Below, piece by piece: positions 1-5,442 of a stretch of 5,442 nt of DNA; position 1 is the first letter of the stretch, and every line of letters starts with the position of its first letter. Under the pieces are notes generated by a model. It was not told the DNA's origin, did not search any database, and saw nothing but the letters and a program-made list of their open reading frames with translations. The position numbers and the translations under genes are program-made. The stretch comes from Spirochaetaceae bacterium (GTDB lineage: Bacteria; Spirochaetota; Spirochaetia; Treponematales; Breznakiellaceae), in the NCBI GenBank assembly GCA_031273985.1, contig JAISQV010000177.1, positions 1-5,442 on the forward strand, read 5' to 3'.

Positions 1-2574
1 GTGCCTTCCCGCCTTATCGGAATGTACAACCCGGAAAACGCGGCGAGCCGGGGCCTGGAATTCAGGCCCGAGGAGGAAGCCTACGCGGGCCGGGAGAACC
101 CCCTGGGCAAGCGCTTCAAGGGGATAGTGCGCTGGGCGACGCCGGTGCTGCGCGGCGGGGTCATAACCGGTTATGTTACCCTGGCGCTGGATCACGATCA
201 CATCATGGAATTTGTTGACCACGTTACCCCCATGTCGGAGCGTTACGTGGATATGCCCAGCGCCTACGAGGGAAACTACAGCTTCATCTGGGATTACCGC
301 TGCCGGAGCATCTGCCACCCCCGGCACCACTCCATCGTGGGCTTCAACCCCGAAACCGGGGAGCCCGAAGTCCCCTGGCTGGAAGACCGGATCTACCGGG
401 ACTGGCAGGAGTCGGGGCTTTCCTACACGGAATTCATCAAGGATGTGCCCATCTTCCAGGACCAGTCCAGGGACAAGAAGCCCGCGCCGGAGCTTACCGC
501 CCTGGGTCTCGTGGGCCTCGACGGGCGTTACCTGAACAATGCGCCCCAGTGTACCGGCTGGTTCGACCTGACCAGGGAGGGCGGATCGGGCTCCTTTCTG
601 ATCCTCTGGAGCGGCATCTGGAAGCCCAACACGGCGGCGGCCATTCCCTACTACACGGGCAACTACGGCAGGACCCGGCGGGGCTTCGGGTTCGTGGCCC
701 TCGGAGCGGGGCTGGAGGATTTTCAGCGGCCCGCCATGGAAACCAAGATGGTGGTGGATCAGGTGATAGCCCAGGCGAACAGCAGCCTGACCAGGGCGGC
801 CTTCGAGGCCCAGCAGGCCGTTTCCCGCAATCTGCTGCGCACCACCCTGTCCCTGAGCCTTTCCGCAGGCCTCATGATACTCCTCGTGGTGCTCATAGCC
901 ATCTGGATGGCCTCGGCCTTTACCCGGAGCATAGAGCGGCTCAACCAGGGAATATCCCGTTTCCGCGGCGGGGAGCGCCACTTCCGCTTCAATGCCCCCA
1001 TACAGGACGAACTCGGGACGCTGGCAAGCGCCTTTGACGAAATGGCCGACAGCCTCTCCGCCGCCGACCGGGGGCCCATCACGATTGTTGACATGGACCT
1101 CAACATAATTTACGCCAACCGGGAAACCCTCGAAATGGCGCATACGACGCTGGAAAATATCATAGGCAAGCCCTACGCGGATTTCAGCATCTACCCCCTG
1201 GCCGATTCCCGCTACAATCCCATCACGGCCCTGCGGGAAGACCGGGAGGCGGAGATTCTCTACCTCCAGGACGGGGATCGTTATGTCCGGGGCCGGGCCT
1301 CCTACCTGACGGATAAAGACAACAAATCCATAGGCTACATTGTTACCACCACAGACGTTACCGAAATGGTGAATCAGCAAAAGCTCCTGGAGCAGGCCGT
1401 GGCCGACGCGAACCAGGCCAACGAGCACAAGGGGGAATTCCTTGCCCGGATGAGCCACGAAATCCGCACCCCCATGAACGCGATCATTGGCATGACCAAT
1501 ATTGTGAAGAAGCAACTGGGCGACGTTCCCGGTGTTACCCCGGAGGTGATAGCCAACGTGGGCCAGATTGAGGCGTCCTCCCAGCATCTCCTGGGGCTCC
1601 TCAACGATATTTTGGACATATCCAAGATAGAGGCGGGCAAGATAGAACTTTCCCACGAATCCGTGGACCTCCTCAAACTGGTGAACACCGTGGTAACGAT
1701 CATCAAGCCCCGCTGCGATGAAAAAAACATCAACTTCGTGAGCGCCTTTGAATTTCCCCAGGACCGGAGCTATATCTCCGATCCGCTGCGGCTCCGCCAG
1801 GTCCTGATCAACCTGCTGGGCAACGCGGTAAAATTCACCCCCCCCTACGGGATGATTCTGTTTACGGTCAAGCGTATCGATTCGGCGGAAGGAAAATCGC
1901 TCATCTCCTTCTCCGTGCGGGATACGGGCATAGGCATCGCGGAGGAAGCCAGGGATGCGCTGTTCCGGCCCTTTGAGCAGGCAAACCGGCAAATATCCCA
2001 AAAATACGGCGGCACCGGCCTGGGCCTGGCGATCAGCAGGAGTATCGTGCAGCTCTTCGGCGGGGATATAGCGGTGAAGAGCAGACTCGACGAGGGCAGC
2101 GAATTCAGTTTCGACCTGTGGTTTACCGAGGCGGAAGCCGAGGTGGTGCAGGAAGTCCGCGTGGAGAACGCAAGCCAGAGTCTCCGGGGCAGGCGGGCAC
2201 TCCTCGTGGACGATGTGGCGATCAACCGGATCATCGCCCTGAGCCTTCTGGAAGATACGGGCATGGAAATAGACGAGGCGGAAGACGGCACAGACGCGGT
2301 GCGCCAGTTTGTGTCCACGGAGCCCTACACTTACGACATTATCTACATGGATATTCAGATGCCCAACATGGACGGCTACCAGGCAACCCAAGCCATACGC
2401 GCCCTGGACCGCCCGGACTCAAAGACCGTACCCATCGTGGCGCTGACGGCAAACGCCTTCAAGGATGACATTGACAAGGCCATGTCCCACGGCATGAACG
2501 CCCACCTGTCCAAGCCCATGGAGCCCGACAAGGTGCTCGAAGTAACGCTGAGACTCCTCTCCGCCCAGGGCTAA
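1..2574 (+). CDS. Hybrid sensor histidine kinase/response regulator, Cache-HAMP-PAS-HisKA-HATPase-REC (5' end outside window)
   Basis: Membrane sensor kinase that should autophosphorylate on histidine and pass the phosphate to its own receiver. The frame is open from base 1. The GTG there is probably not the true start, because the sensor begins mid-domain and the expected first membrane helix is missing. Domains in visible numbering: Cache-like periplasmic sensor to about 265 (CHPR at 105-108, AAAIPYYTG at 212-220); transmembrane helix about 283-304; HAMP about 302-354; PAS about 356-455; short coil 457-478; HisKA with MSHEIRTP, phospho-acceptor H486; HATPase_c with N-box N604/N608, G1 box DTGIGI 641-646, F-box RPFEQ 656-660 and G2 box GGTGLGL 670-676; receiver 732-850 with D737/D738, phospho-acceptor D784, T816 and K838. 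All catalytic residues are present, so it looks active. No HPt or DNA-binding domain follows, so an external partner is implied. The ligand is unknown; Cache domains commonly bind small organic acids or amino acids. Confidence 0.93.
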   Translation: MPSRLIGMYNPENAASRGLEFRPEEEAYAGRENPLGKRFKGIVRWATPVLRGGVITGYVTLALDHDHIMEFVDHVTPMSERYVDMPSAYEGNYSFIWDYRCRSICHPRHHSIVGFNPETGEPEVPWLEDRIYRDWQESGLSYTEFIKDVPIFQDQSRDKKPAPELTALGLVGLDGRYLNNAPQCTGWFDLTREGGSGSFLILWSGIWKPNTAAAIPYYTGNYGRTRRGFGFVALGAGLEDFQRPAMETKMVVDQVIAQANSSLTRAAFEAQQAVSRNLLRTTLSLSLSAGLMILLVVLIAIWMASAFTRSIERLNQGISRFRGGERHFRFNAPIQDELGTLASAFDEMADSLSAADRGPITIVDMDLNIIYANRETLEMAHTTLENIIGKPYADFSIYPLADSRYNPITALREDREAEILYLQDGDRYVRGRASYLTDKDNKSIGYIVTTTDVTEMVNQQKLLEQAVADANQANEHKGEFLARMSHEIRTPMNAIIGMTNIVKKQLGDVPGVTPEVIANVGQIEASSQHLLGLLNDILDISKIEAGKIELSHESVDLLKLVNTVVTIIKPRCDEKNINFVSAFEFPQDRSYISDPLRLRQVLINLLGNAVKFTPPYGMILFTVKRIDSAEGKSLISFSVRDTGIGIAEEARDALFRPFEQANRQISQKYGGTGLGLAISRSIVQLFGGDIAVKSRLDEGSEFSFDLWFTEAEAEVVQEVRVENASQSLRGRRALLVDDVAINRIIALSLLEDTGMEIDEAEDGTDAVRQFVSTEPYTYDIIYMDIQMPNMDGYQATQAIRALDRPDSKTVPIVALTANAFKDDIDKAMSHGMNAHLSKPMEPDKVLEVTLRLLSAQG

Positions 2575-2798
2575 GCCCTTCGTCCCTAGCATACAGTCAA
2601 TAATGAAACCATGAGTAAGGCGAAGAAGGATAGGAGAGTCGCTGGATGGACTTCCCTTTTTCTTCCTTTGTGTACTTTGTGCCCTCCTTTGTGGTTAAAT
2701 TCTTCCTTCCTCTTTTCTCGCCAAAATCAGGCGCCTTTGGGGTATTCCCAGAAGCCGCATGGTTTATGTGCGTTAGCCCTGCCCTTCGCCTCTACTTG
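2575..2798. other. Intergenic region between convergent genes, no gene supported
   Basis: This stretch separates the 3' ends of the kinase gene and sdaAA. Its middle (about 2650-2730) is pyrimidine-rich on the plus strand and poorer in GC than either flank. A 63-codon frame from 2611 has no Shine-Dalgarno and reads through the repeat, so I do not call it a gene. Bidirectional termination would be expected here, but the hairpins I find are weak and lack a T-run: AGGGC-TAA-GCCCT across the kinase stop codon (2567-2579), CGCC/GGCG (2719-2733) and a wobble-containing TTTGGG/CCCAGA stem (2736-2752). No promoter is evident on either strand. Confidence 0.6.
2651..2715 (-). repeat. Short degenerate CTTTGTG repeat element (AACCACAAAG type)
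   Basis: The plus strand has three exact CTTTGTG words at 2666-2672, 2675-2681 and 2687-2693, spaced 9 and 12 bases apart and therefore in one triplet phase. They are followed by GTTAAATTCTTCC and flanked by CTTCC tracts. On the minus strand this reads AATTTAACCACAAAGG followed by further CACAAAG words, and one frame gives NLTTKEGTKYTKEEKGK. From memory, intergenic elements of the form TTAACCACAAAG(N)CACAAAG are scattered in many unrelated bacterial genomes and are often mis-annotated as tiny proteins. The repeat words are seen directly; membership in that dispersed class is recollection and was not searched. Confidence 0.55.
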
Positions 2799-3680
2799 CT
2801 AGCCAAAGATTCGCTGCTTGAGCGCCAGGCCTGTGGGGGTTACGGCCAGGCCGCCCTGGGCGGTTTCCCGGAGGCTGGCGGGCAGGGCGTCTCCCACCTC
2901 CCGCATGGCGGAGATCACCTCGTCCACGGGAATGACGCTCCTCATGCCGGCCAGGGCCATGTCCGCGGCGGCTATGGCGCACATGACGCCCCCGGCGTTG
3001 CGCTTGACGCAGGGAACCTCCACCAGGCCCGCCACGGGGTCGCAGACGAGGCCCAACTGGTTCTTGATCGCTATGGCGCAGGCATCCCCCGCCTGGGCCG
3101 GGGTCCCGCCCCGCAGCTCCACCAGGGCCGCCGCCGCCATGGCTGCCGCGCTCCCGCACTCCGCCTGGCAGCCCCCCTCAGCGCCGGCTATGCTCGCCTC
3201 CCGGACTATCACCAGCCCTATGGCCCCGGCGGTGAACAGGGACATCACGAGGTCCCGCTCCCCGGCGCCGCAGAGTTCCTCCATGGTGAGTATGGCAGCG
3301 GGCAGGATGCCGCAGGAGCCCGCCGTGGGGGCCGCCACGATGCGGCCCATGCTCGCGTTACATTCGGCTATCGCTATGGCCCTGGCCATGGCCCGCCCGC
3401 AGAAGTCCCCGGAAAGCGGCCCGGCTTTCCCCAGGGCGGCGTAGCGGGCCATCCTGAAGCCGTCTCCCCCGGAGAGGCCGCTCCGGGATTTAAGCGTCTC
3501 CACGGAGCCGGCCTCCACGGATTTCCGCATCACCGCCAGATTCCGTCCCATCTCTTCCAGGACCTTCTCCGGGGCAAGCCCCAGGGAGGCGGCCTGATCG
3601 GCGAGAACCACTTCGGAAATGGCACAGCCCCGCTCCTCCGCTTCCCGGACCAGAGCCGCCACAGAATCATACTCCAGCAT
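2799..3680 (-). CDS. sdaAA: L-serine dehydratase (ammonia-lyase), iron-sulfur-dependent, alpha subunit
   Basis: Catalytic, cluster-bearing subunit of the two-chain L-serine dehydratase, which converts L-serine to pyruvate and ammonia in the cytoplasm with a [4Fe-4S] cluster instead of PLP. From the ATG at 3680 it is 293 residues, the usual length, and ends in the typical KQRIFG. Three cysteines match the known cluster ligands in order and spacing: C171 (GGCQAECG) and C213 and C224 of CDPVAGLVEVPC. The conserved APTAGSCGILPA lies at 117-128. A GTG six bases upstream (3686) would give 295 residues, but it lies inside the ribosome-binding sequence, so the ATG is preferred. It is the last gene of the operon, starting two bases after the sdaAB stop, so translation is probably coupled. 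The cluster makes these enzymes oxygen-sensitive, which points to an anaerobic lifestyle. Nothing is truncated. Confidence 0.95.
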   Translation of the reverse strand: MLEYDSVAALVREAEERGCAISEVVLADQAASLGLAPEKVLEEMGRNLAVMRKSVEAGSVETLKSRSGLSGGDGFRMARYAALGKAGPLSGDFCGRAMARAIAIAECNASMGRIVAAPTAGSCGILPAAILTMEELCGAGERDLVMSLFTAGAIGLVIVREASIAGAEGGCQAECGSAAAMAAAALVELRGGTPAQAGDACAIAIKNQLGLVCDPVAGLVEVPCVKRNAGGVMCAIAAADMALAGMRSVIPVDEVISAMREVGDALPASLRETAQGGLAVTPTGLALKQRIFG

Positions 3681-3691
3681 AATCACCCCCT
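3681..3691 (-). promoter_or_regulatory. Strong ribosome-binding site of sdaAA, overlapping the sdaAB stop
   Basis: On the minus strand the sequence is AGGGGGTGATT directly followed by ATG (3680-3678). It matches the extended anti-Shine-Dalgarno complement AGGAGGTGATC at 9 of 11 positions, with five bases between the purine run and ATG. The TGA inside it is the stop codon of sdaAB, so one stretch ends one gene and initiates the next. This decides the ATG start over the GTG at 3686. Confidence 0.75.
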
Positions 3692-4348
3692 GTTTGCCCG
3701 CAAATAGACCACGCTGTCGATGTGGGGAAGGCCCCGCAGTTTTTCTACCGTGCCGGCGTCCAAAGGACCGTCAATCTCCAGGGTCATGACCGCCTGAAAA
3801 CCCTTGTGGGGCCGGTTCAGTTTAAAATTTCCTATATTGGCTTCGCGCTCCGCCATAAGGCTGGTTACGAGGGCTATCATGCCGGGCATATCCTTGTGGG
3901 CTATGATCAGCGTGTCCGCCTCGCCGGAGAATTCCGTTTCCATGTCGTTCACCGACTGGATCAGAATATTCCCGCCCCCTATGGAGGCCCCCTGCAGGGC
4001 GCACTCCTTCCCGCTCCCGCCGGCCAGATGCAGGCGCACCGTATTGGGGTGGGAACGGGGAATCTTGACCTCGCTTATGGTGAACTCAAGCCCCCGTTCC
4101 CTGGCGGTATCAAAACTGTCGCGGATCCGCTCGTCGTCGGGGAACATTCCGAGAAGCCCGGCGATAAGCGCCCGGTCGGTCCCGTGCCCCCGGTAGGTCT
4201 GGGCGAAGGAACCGGCCAGGCCAATACCGGCCCGGCGCACCTCCTCGCCAAGAATGGCGAGCCCCGTCCGCCCTATCCGCACGGCCCCGGCAGTATGGGA
4301 ACTGGAGGGGCCTATCATCACGGGGCCGATGATGTCGAAAACGTTCAA
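3683..4348 (-). CDS. sdaAB: L-serine dehydratase (ammonia-lyase), iron-sulfur-dependent, beta subunit
   Basis: Beta subunit (221 residues) of the two-chain iron-sulfur L-serine dehydratase; it pairs with the alpha subunit encoded just downstream. The N-terminal half carries the family signature IGPSSSHTAGAVRIG (12-26), then GHGTD (54-58), SHPNT (99-103) and SIGGGNI (122-128). Residues from about 145 to 218 form an ACT domain (ADTLIIAHKDMPGMIALV start), which in this family contributes to assembly and possibly to effector binding. The start codon is a TTG at 4348-4346. It is supported by a GGAG seven bases upstream and by VFDIIGPVMIGPSSSHTAG, which is conserved from the extreme N-terminus in homologues; the next Met (residue 11) would delete part of it. 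The TTG overlaps the transporter stop as TTGA, consistent with translational coupling. No frameshift or missing motif is seen. Confidence 0.95.
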   Translation of the reverse strand: MNVFDIIGPVMIGPSSSHTAGAVRIGRTGLAILGEEVRRAGIGLAGSFAQTYRGHGTDRALIAGLLGMFPDDERIRDSFDTARERGLEFTISEVKIPRSHPNTVRLHLAGGSGKECALQGASIGGGNILIQSVNDMETEFSGEADTLIIAHKDMPGMIALVTSLMAEREANIGNFKLNRPHKGFQAVMTLEIDGPLDAGTVEKLRGLPHIDSVVYLRANRG

Positions 4349-5442
4349 GCCGCCGCTCCAGGCGCCGCTTCCTTCTTGATGAACTTCCGGTAGTAGGTAT
4401 CCACAATCACCGAAATGGCATTGTCCCCGGAAACATTACAGGCGGTGCCAAAACTGTCCTGCGTAATGTACAGGGCGATGAGGAGGCTTGCAATGGCGCC
4501 GTCGGAAGCTATGCCCACGATGGGCAGGAAGGGCAGCGCCGTCATGATGGAGCCGCCGGGCGCGCCGGGGGAAGCCACCATGGCGATGCCCAGGGTCATG
4601 ATAAAGGGCACGATGATCCCCAGATTTACCGGCATTTGGTAGATCAGGAGCACCGCCGTAACACAGCAGGTAATCGTGATCATGGAACCCGCCATATGTA
4701 TGTTGGCGCAGAGGGGGATCACAAAATTCCGTATCTCCGGGGAAACCCCGTCAGACTCGGCGCAGCGGAGATTCACCGGTATCGTCGCCGCCGAAGACTG
4801 GGTGCCGATGGCGGAAAGGTAGCCCGGTATCTGGTTCCTCATCAGCACAAAGGGATTCTTTTTACTGATCGTCCCGGCTATGCAGTACAGGACGAGCAGG
4901 CAGATCAGGTGCAGGGCGATCACCGTGAGGAATACCTTCCAGAGTATATTGAGAATGATGAAGGTCTGGCCGCTGACAGTCATGTTGACAAAGGTCCCGC
5001 AAATGTAGAGGGGCAGGAGCGGTATCACCGCCACCTTGAGCACCTGGCTGATGATACGGGAAAAATCCCGGATCGGCGGGTAGAGCGCCCCGGTCTCGTT
5101 CCGCATGGCCGAAAGACAGAGCCCCAGTATGAAGGCCATTACCACGGCGGAGGTAACATCAAGAAGCGGGCTCAGGGGTATGGAAAAATACGGCGCCAGC
5201 ATACCCTCTTCAGGGTTGCCTATGCTCTGCATCGCCATCTCGGACATGAAGCCGGGGAACAGTGAAATCGCCACGGCAAAGGCGGCAGTCCCCCAGATCA
5301 GCGAAGAGCCGTAAGAGATACCGGCGGTAAGCCCCAGCAGCTTCCCCGCGCCCTGGGAAAGATCGGCAATACCCATGGTCACGAAGGCCAGGATCAACAG
5401 CGGTATTACAAACCTCAGAAATGAACTGAACAGTGATGACGC
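4345..5442 (-). CDS. DAACS-family amino-acid:cation symporter, predicted serine/neutral amino-acid uptake (5' end outside window)
   Basis: Inner-membrane secondary transporter of the dicarboxylate/amino acid:cation symporter fold (GltPh/SstT relatives). The frame stays open to the right edge, so 365 residues are visible. About 45-60 N-terminal residues (TM1-2) are probably missing, and the first in-window TTG (5397) is not the true start. Positions counted from that TTG: HP1 serine motif TQSSAATIPVN 199-209; TM7 motif ANIHMAGS 231-238; HP2 loop SPGAPGGS 276-283; TM8 QDSFGTACNVSGD 313-325. Aligned to GltPh, D314, N321 and D325 match D394, N401 and D405, but the carboxylate-binding R397 is G317 and the N-x-D of TM7 is H234-x-A236. 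Loss of the arginine argues against aspartate/glutamate and for a small neutral substrate. The adjoining sdaAB-sdaAA genes make serine the best guess. I recall similar CATIH and MDSFGTACNV signatures in clostridial and Bacteroidetes members with no assigned substrate. Family is secure; substrate is inferred. Confidence 0.88.
   Translation of the reverse strand, partial: ASSLFSSFLRFVIPLLILAFVTMGIADLSQGAGKLLGLTAGISYGSSLIWGTAAFAVAISLFPGFMSEMAMQSIGNPEEGMLAPYFSIPLSPLLDVTSAVVMAFILGLCLSAMRNETGALYPPIRDFSRIISQVLKVAVIPLLPLYICGTFVNMTVSGQTFIILNILWKVFLTVIALHLICLLVLYCIAGTISKKNPFVLMRNQIPGYLSAIGTQSSAATIPVNLRCAESDGVSPEIRNFVIPLCANIHMAGSMITITCCVTAVLLIYQMPVNLGIIVPFIMTLGIAMVASPGAPGGSIMTALPFLPIVGIASDGAIASLLIALYITQDSFGTACNVSGDNAISVIVDTYYRKFIKKEAAPGAAA
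4356..4359 (-). promoter_or_regulatory. Ribosome-binding site supporting the TTG start of sdaAB
   Basis: GGAG on the minus strand lies seven bases before the TTG at 4348, inside the last codons of the transporter gene (encoding the alanine-rich tail). Together with conservation of the N-terminal protein sequence it supports the rare TTG start. Confidence 0.5.

Noticed and set aside
1..3. GTG at base 1 as the real start of the kinase
   Set aside because: The protein begins inside the sensor domain without the expected N-terminal membrane helix, and no upstream sequence is available to judge a ribosome-binding site. More likely an internal valine codon.
2567..2579. Hairpin AGGGC-TAA-GCCCT over the kinase stop codon as a terminator
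   Set aside because: Only five base pairs with a three-base loop and no following T-run; the sequence after it is GC-rich. Not enough to call an intrinsic terminator.
2719..2752. Small inverted repeats as a terminator for the sda operon
   Set aside because: The candidate stems are short (4-6 bp, one with a T-G wobble), mutually exclusive, and not followed by a T-run in the minus-strand direction.
2611..2802. 63-codon plus-strand frame in the intergenic region
   Set aside because: No Shine-Dalgarno before the ATG; its middle is only the translated CTTTGTG repeat; its end runs into sdaAA in antisense. No recognisable domain.
2646..3707. Long plus-strand frame (353 codons) opposite sdaAA
   Set aside because: Antisense shadow of a strongly conserved gene in GC-rich DNA; the translation is low-complexity G/A/H/R-rich with no family features, and it begins in the repeat.
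3722..4393. Plus-strand frames opposite sdaAB
   Set aside because: They mirror the conserved beta subunit and read as G/P/R-rich sequence with no motif, so they are codon-bias shadows.
4636..5265. Plus-strand 209-codon frame opposite the symporter
   Set aside because: Highly charged shadow (many D/R/H/E) of hydrophobic membrane-protein codons on the other strand; no ribosome-binding site or domain seen.
5395..5397. TTG at 5397 as the start of the symporter
   Set aside because: The frame stays open to the window edge with residues typical of TM3 (FLRFVIPLLILAF), and TM1-2 would be missing; this is an internal leucine codon.

Overview
This window is GC-rich (about 60 % by eye) bacterial chromosome with two convergent transcription units. 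Each unit is cut by a window edge. On the plus strand, bases 1-2574 hold most of a membrane-anchored hybrid sensor histidine kinase. On the minus strand, bases 5442-2799 hold an operon of three tightly overlapping genes: a DAACS-type amino-acid:cation symporter (its 5' end lies beyond the right edge), sdaAB and sdaAA. The last two are the beta and alpha subunits of the two-chain, iron-sulfur L-serine dehydratase. About 220 bases between the two 3' ends hold no convincing gene. They do hold a short AT-richer element built on repeated CTTTGTG words.

The minus-strand operon reads as a serine-catabolism module. The symporter imports a small neutral amino acid, most likely serine, and SdaAB/SdaAA deaminate it to pyruvate and ammonia. 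Evidence for coupling is the TTGA overlap between symporter and sdaAB, and the stop codon of sdaAB lying inside the Shine-Dalgarno sequence of sdaAA. The symporter keeps the DAACS core (serine-rich HP1, NVSGD motif of TM8) but has glycine where acidic-amino-acid carriers have the arginine that holds the side-chain carboxylate. That fits a neutral substrate.

The kinase has the C-terminal part of a periplasmic Cache-like sensor, one visible membrane segment, HAMP, PAS, HisKA, HATPase_c and a receiver domain with an intact phospho-acceptor aspartate. No HPt domain, cognate regulator or output domain is visible, so its pathway cannot be read from this window. Nothing links it functionally to the serine operon, which faces it tail to tail.

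Organism: the oxygen-labile [4Fe-4S] serine dehydratase and the style of the sensor and symporter suggest an anaerobe or fermenter. Spirochaetota (Treponema-like), Desulfobacterota and Clostridia are all plausible; I lean weakly to a high-GC spirochaete from recalled similarity only. I see no RNA gene, CRISPR array, transposase, phage gene or att site. The content is mostly ordinary. The points most worth a second look are the intergenic repeat, the ion-site and substrate-site substitutions in the symporter, and its operonic link to serine deamination.
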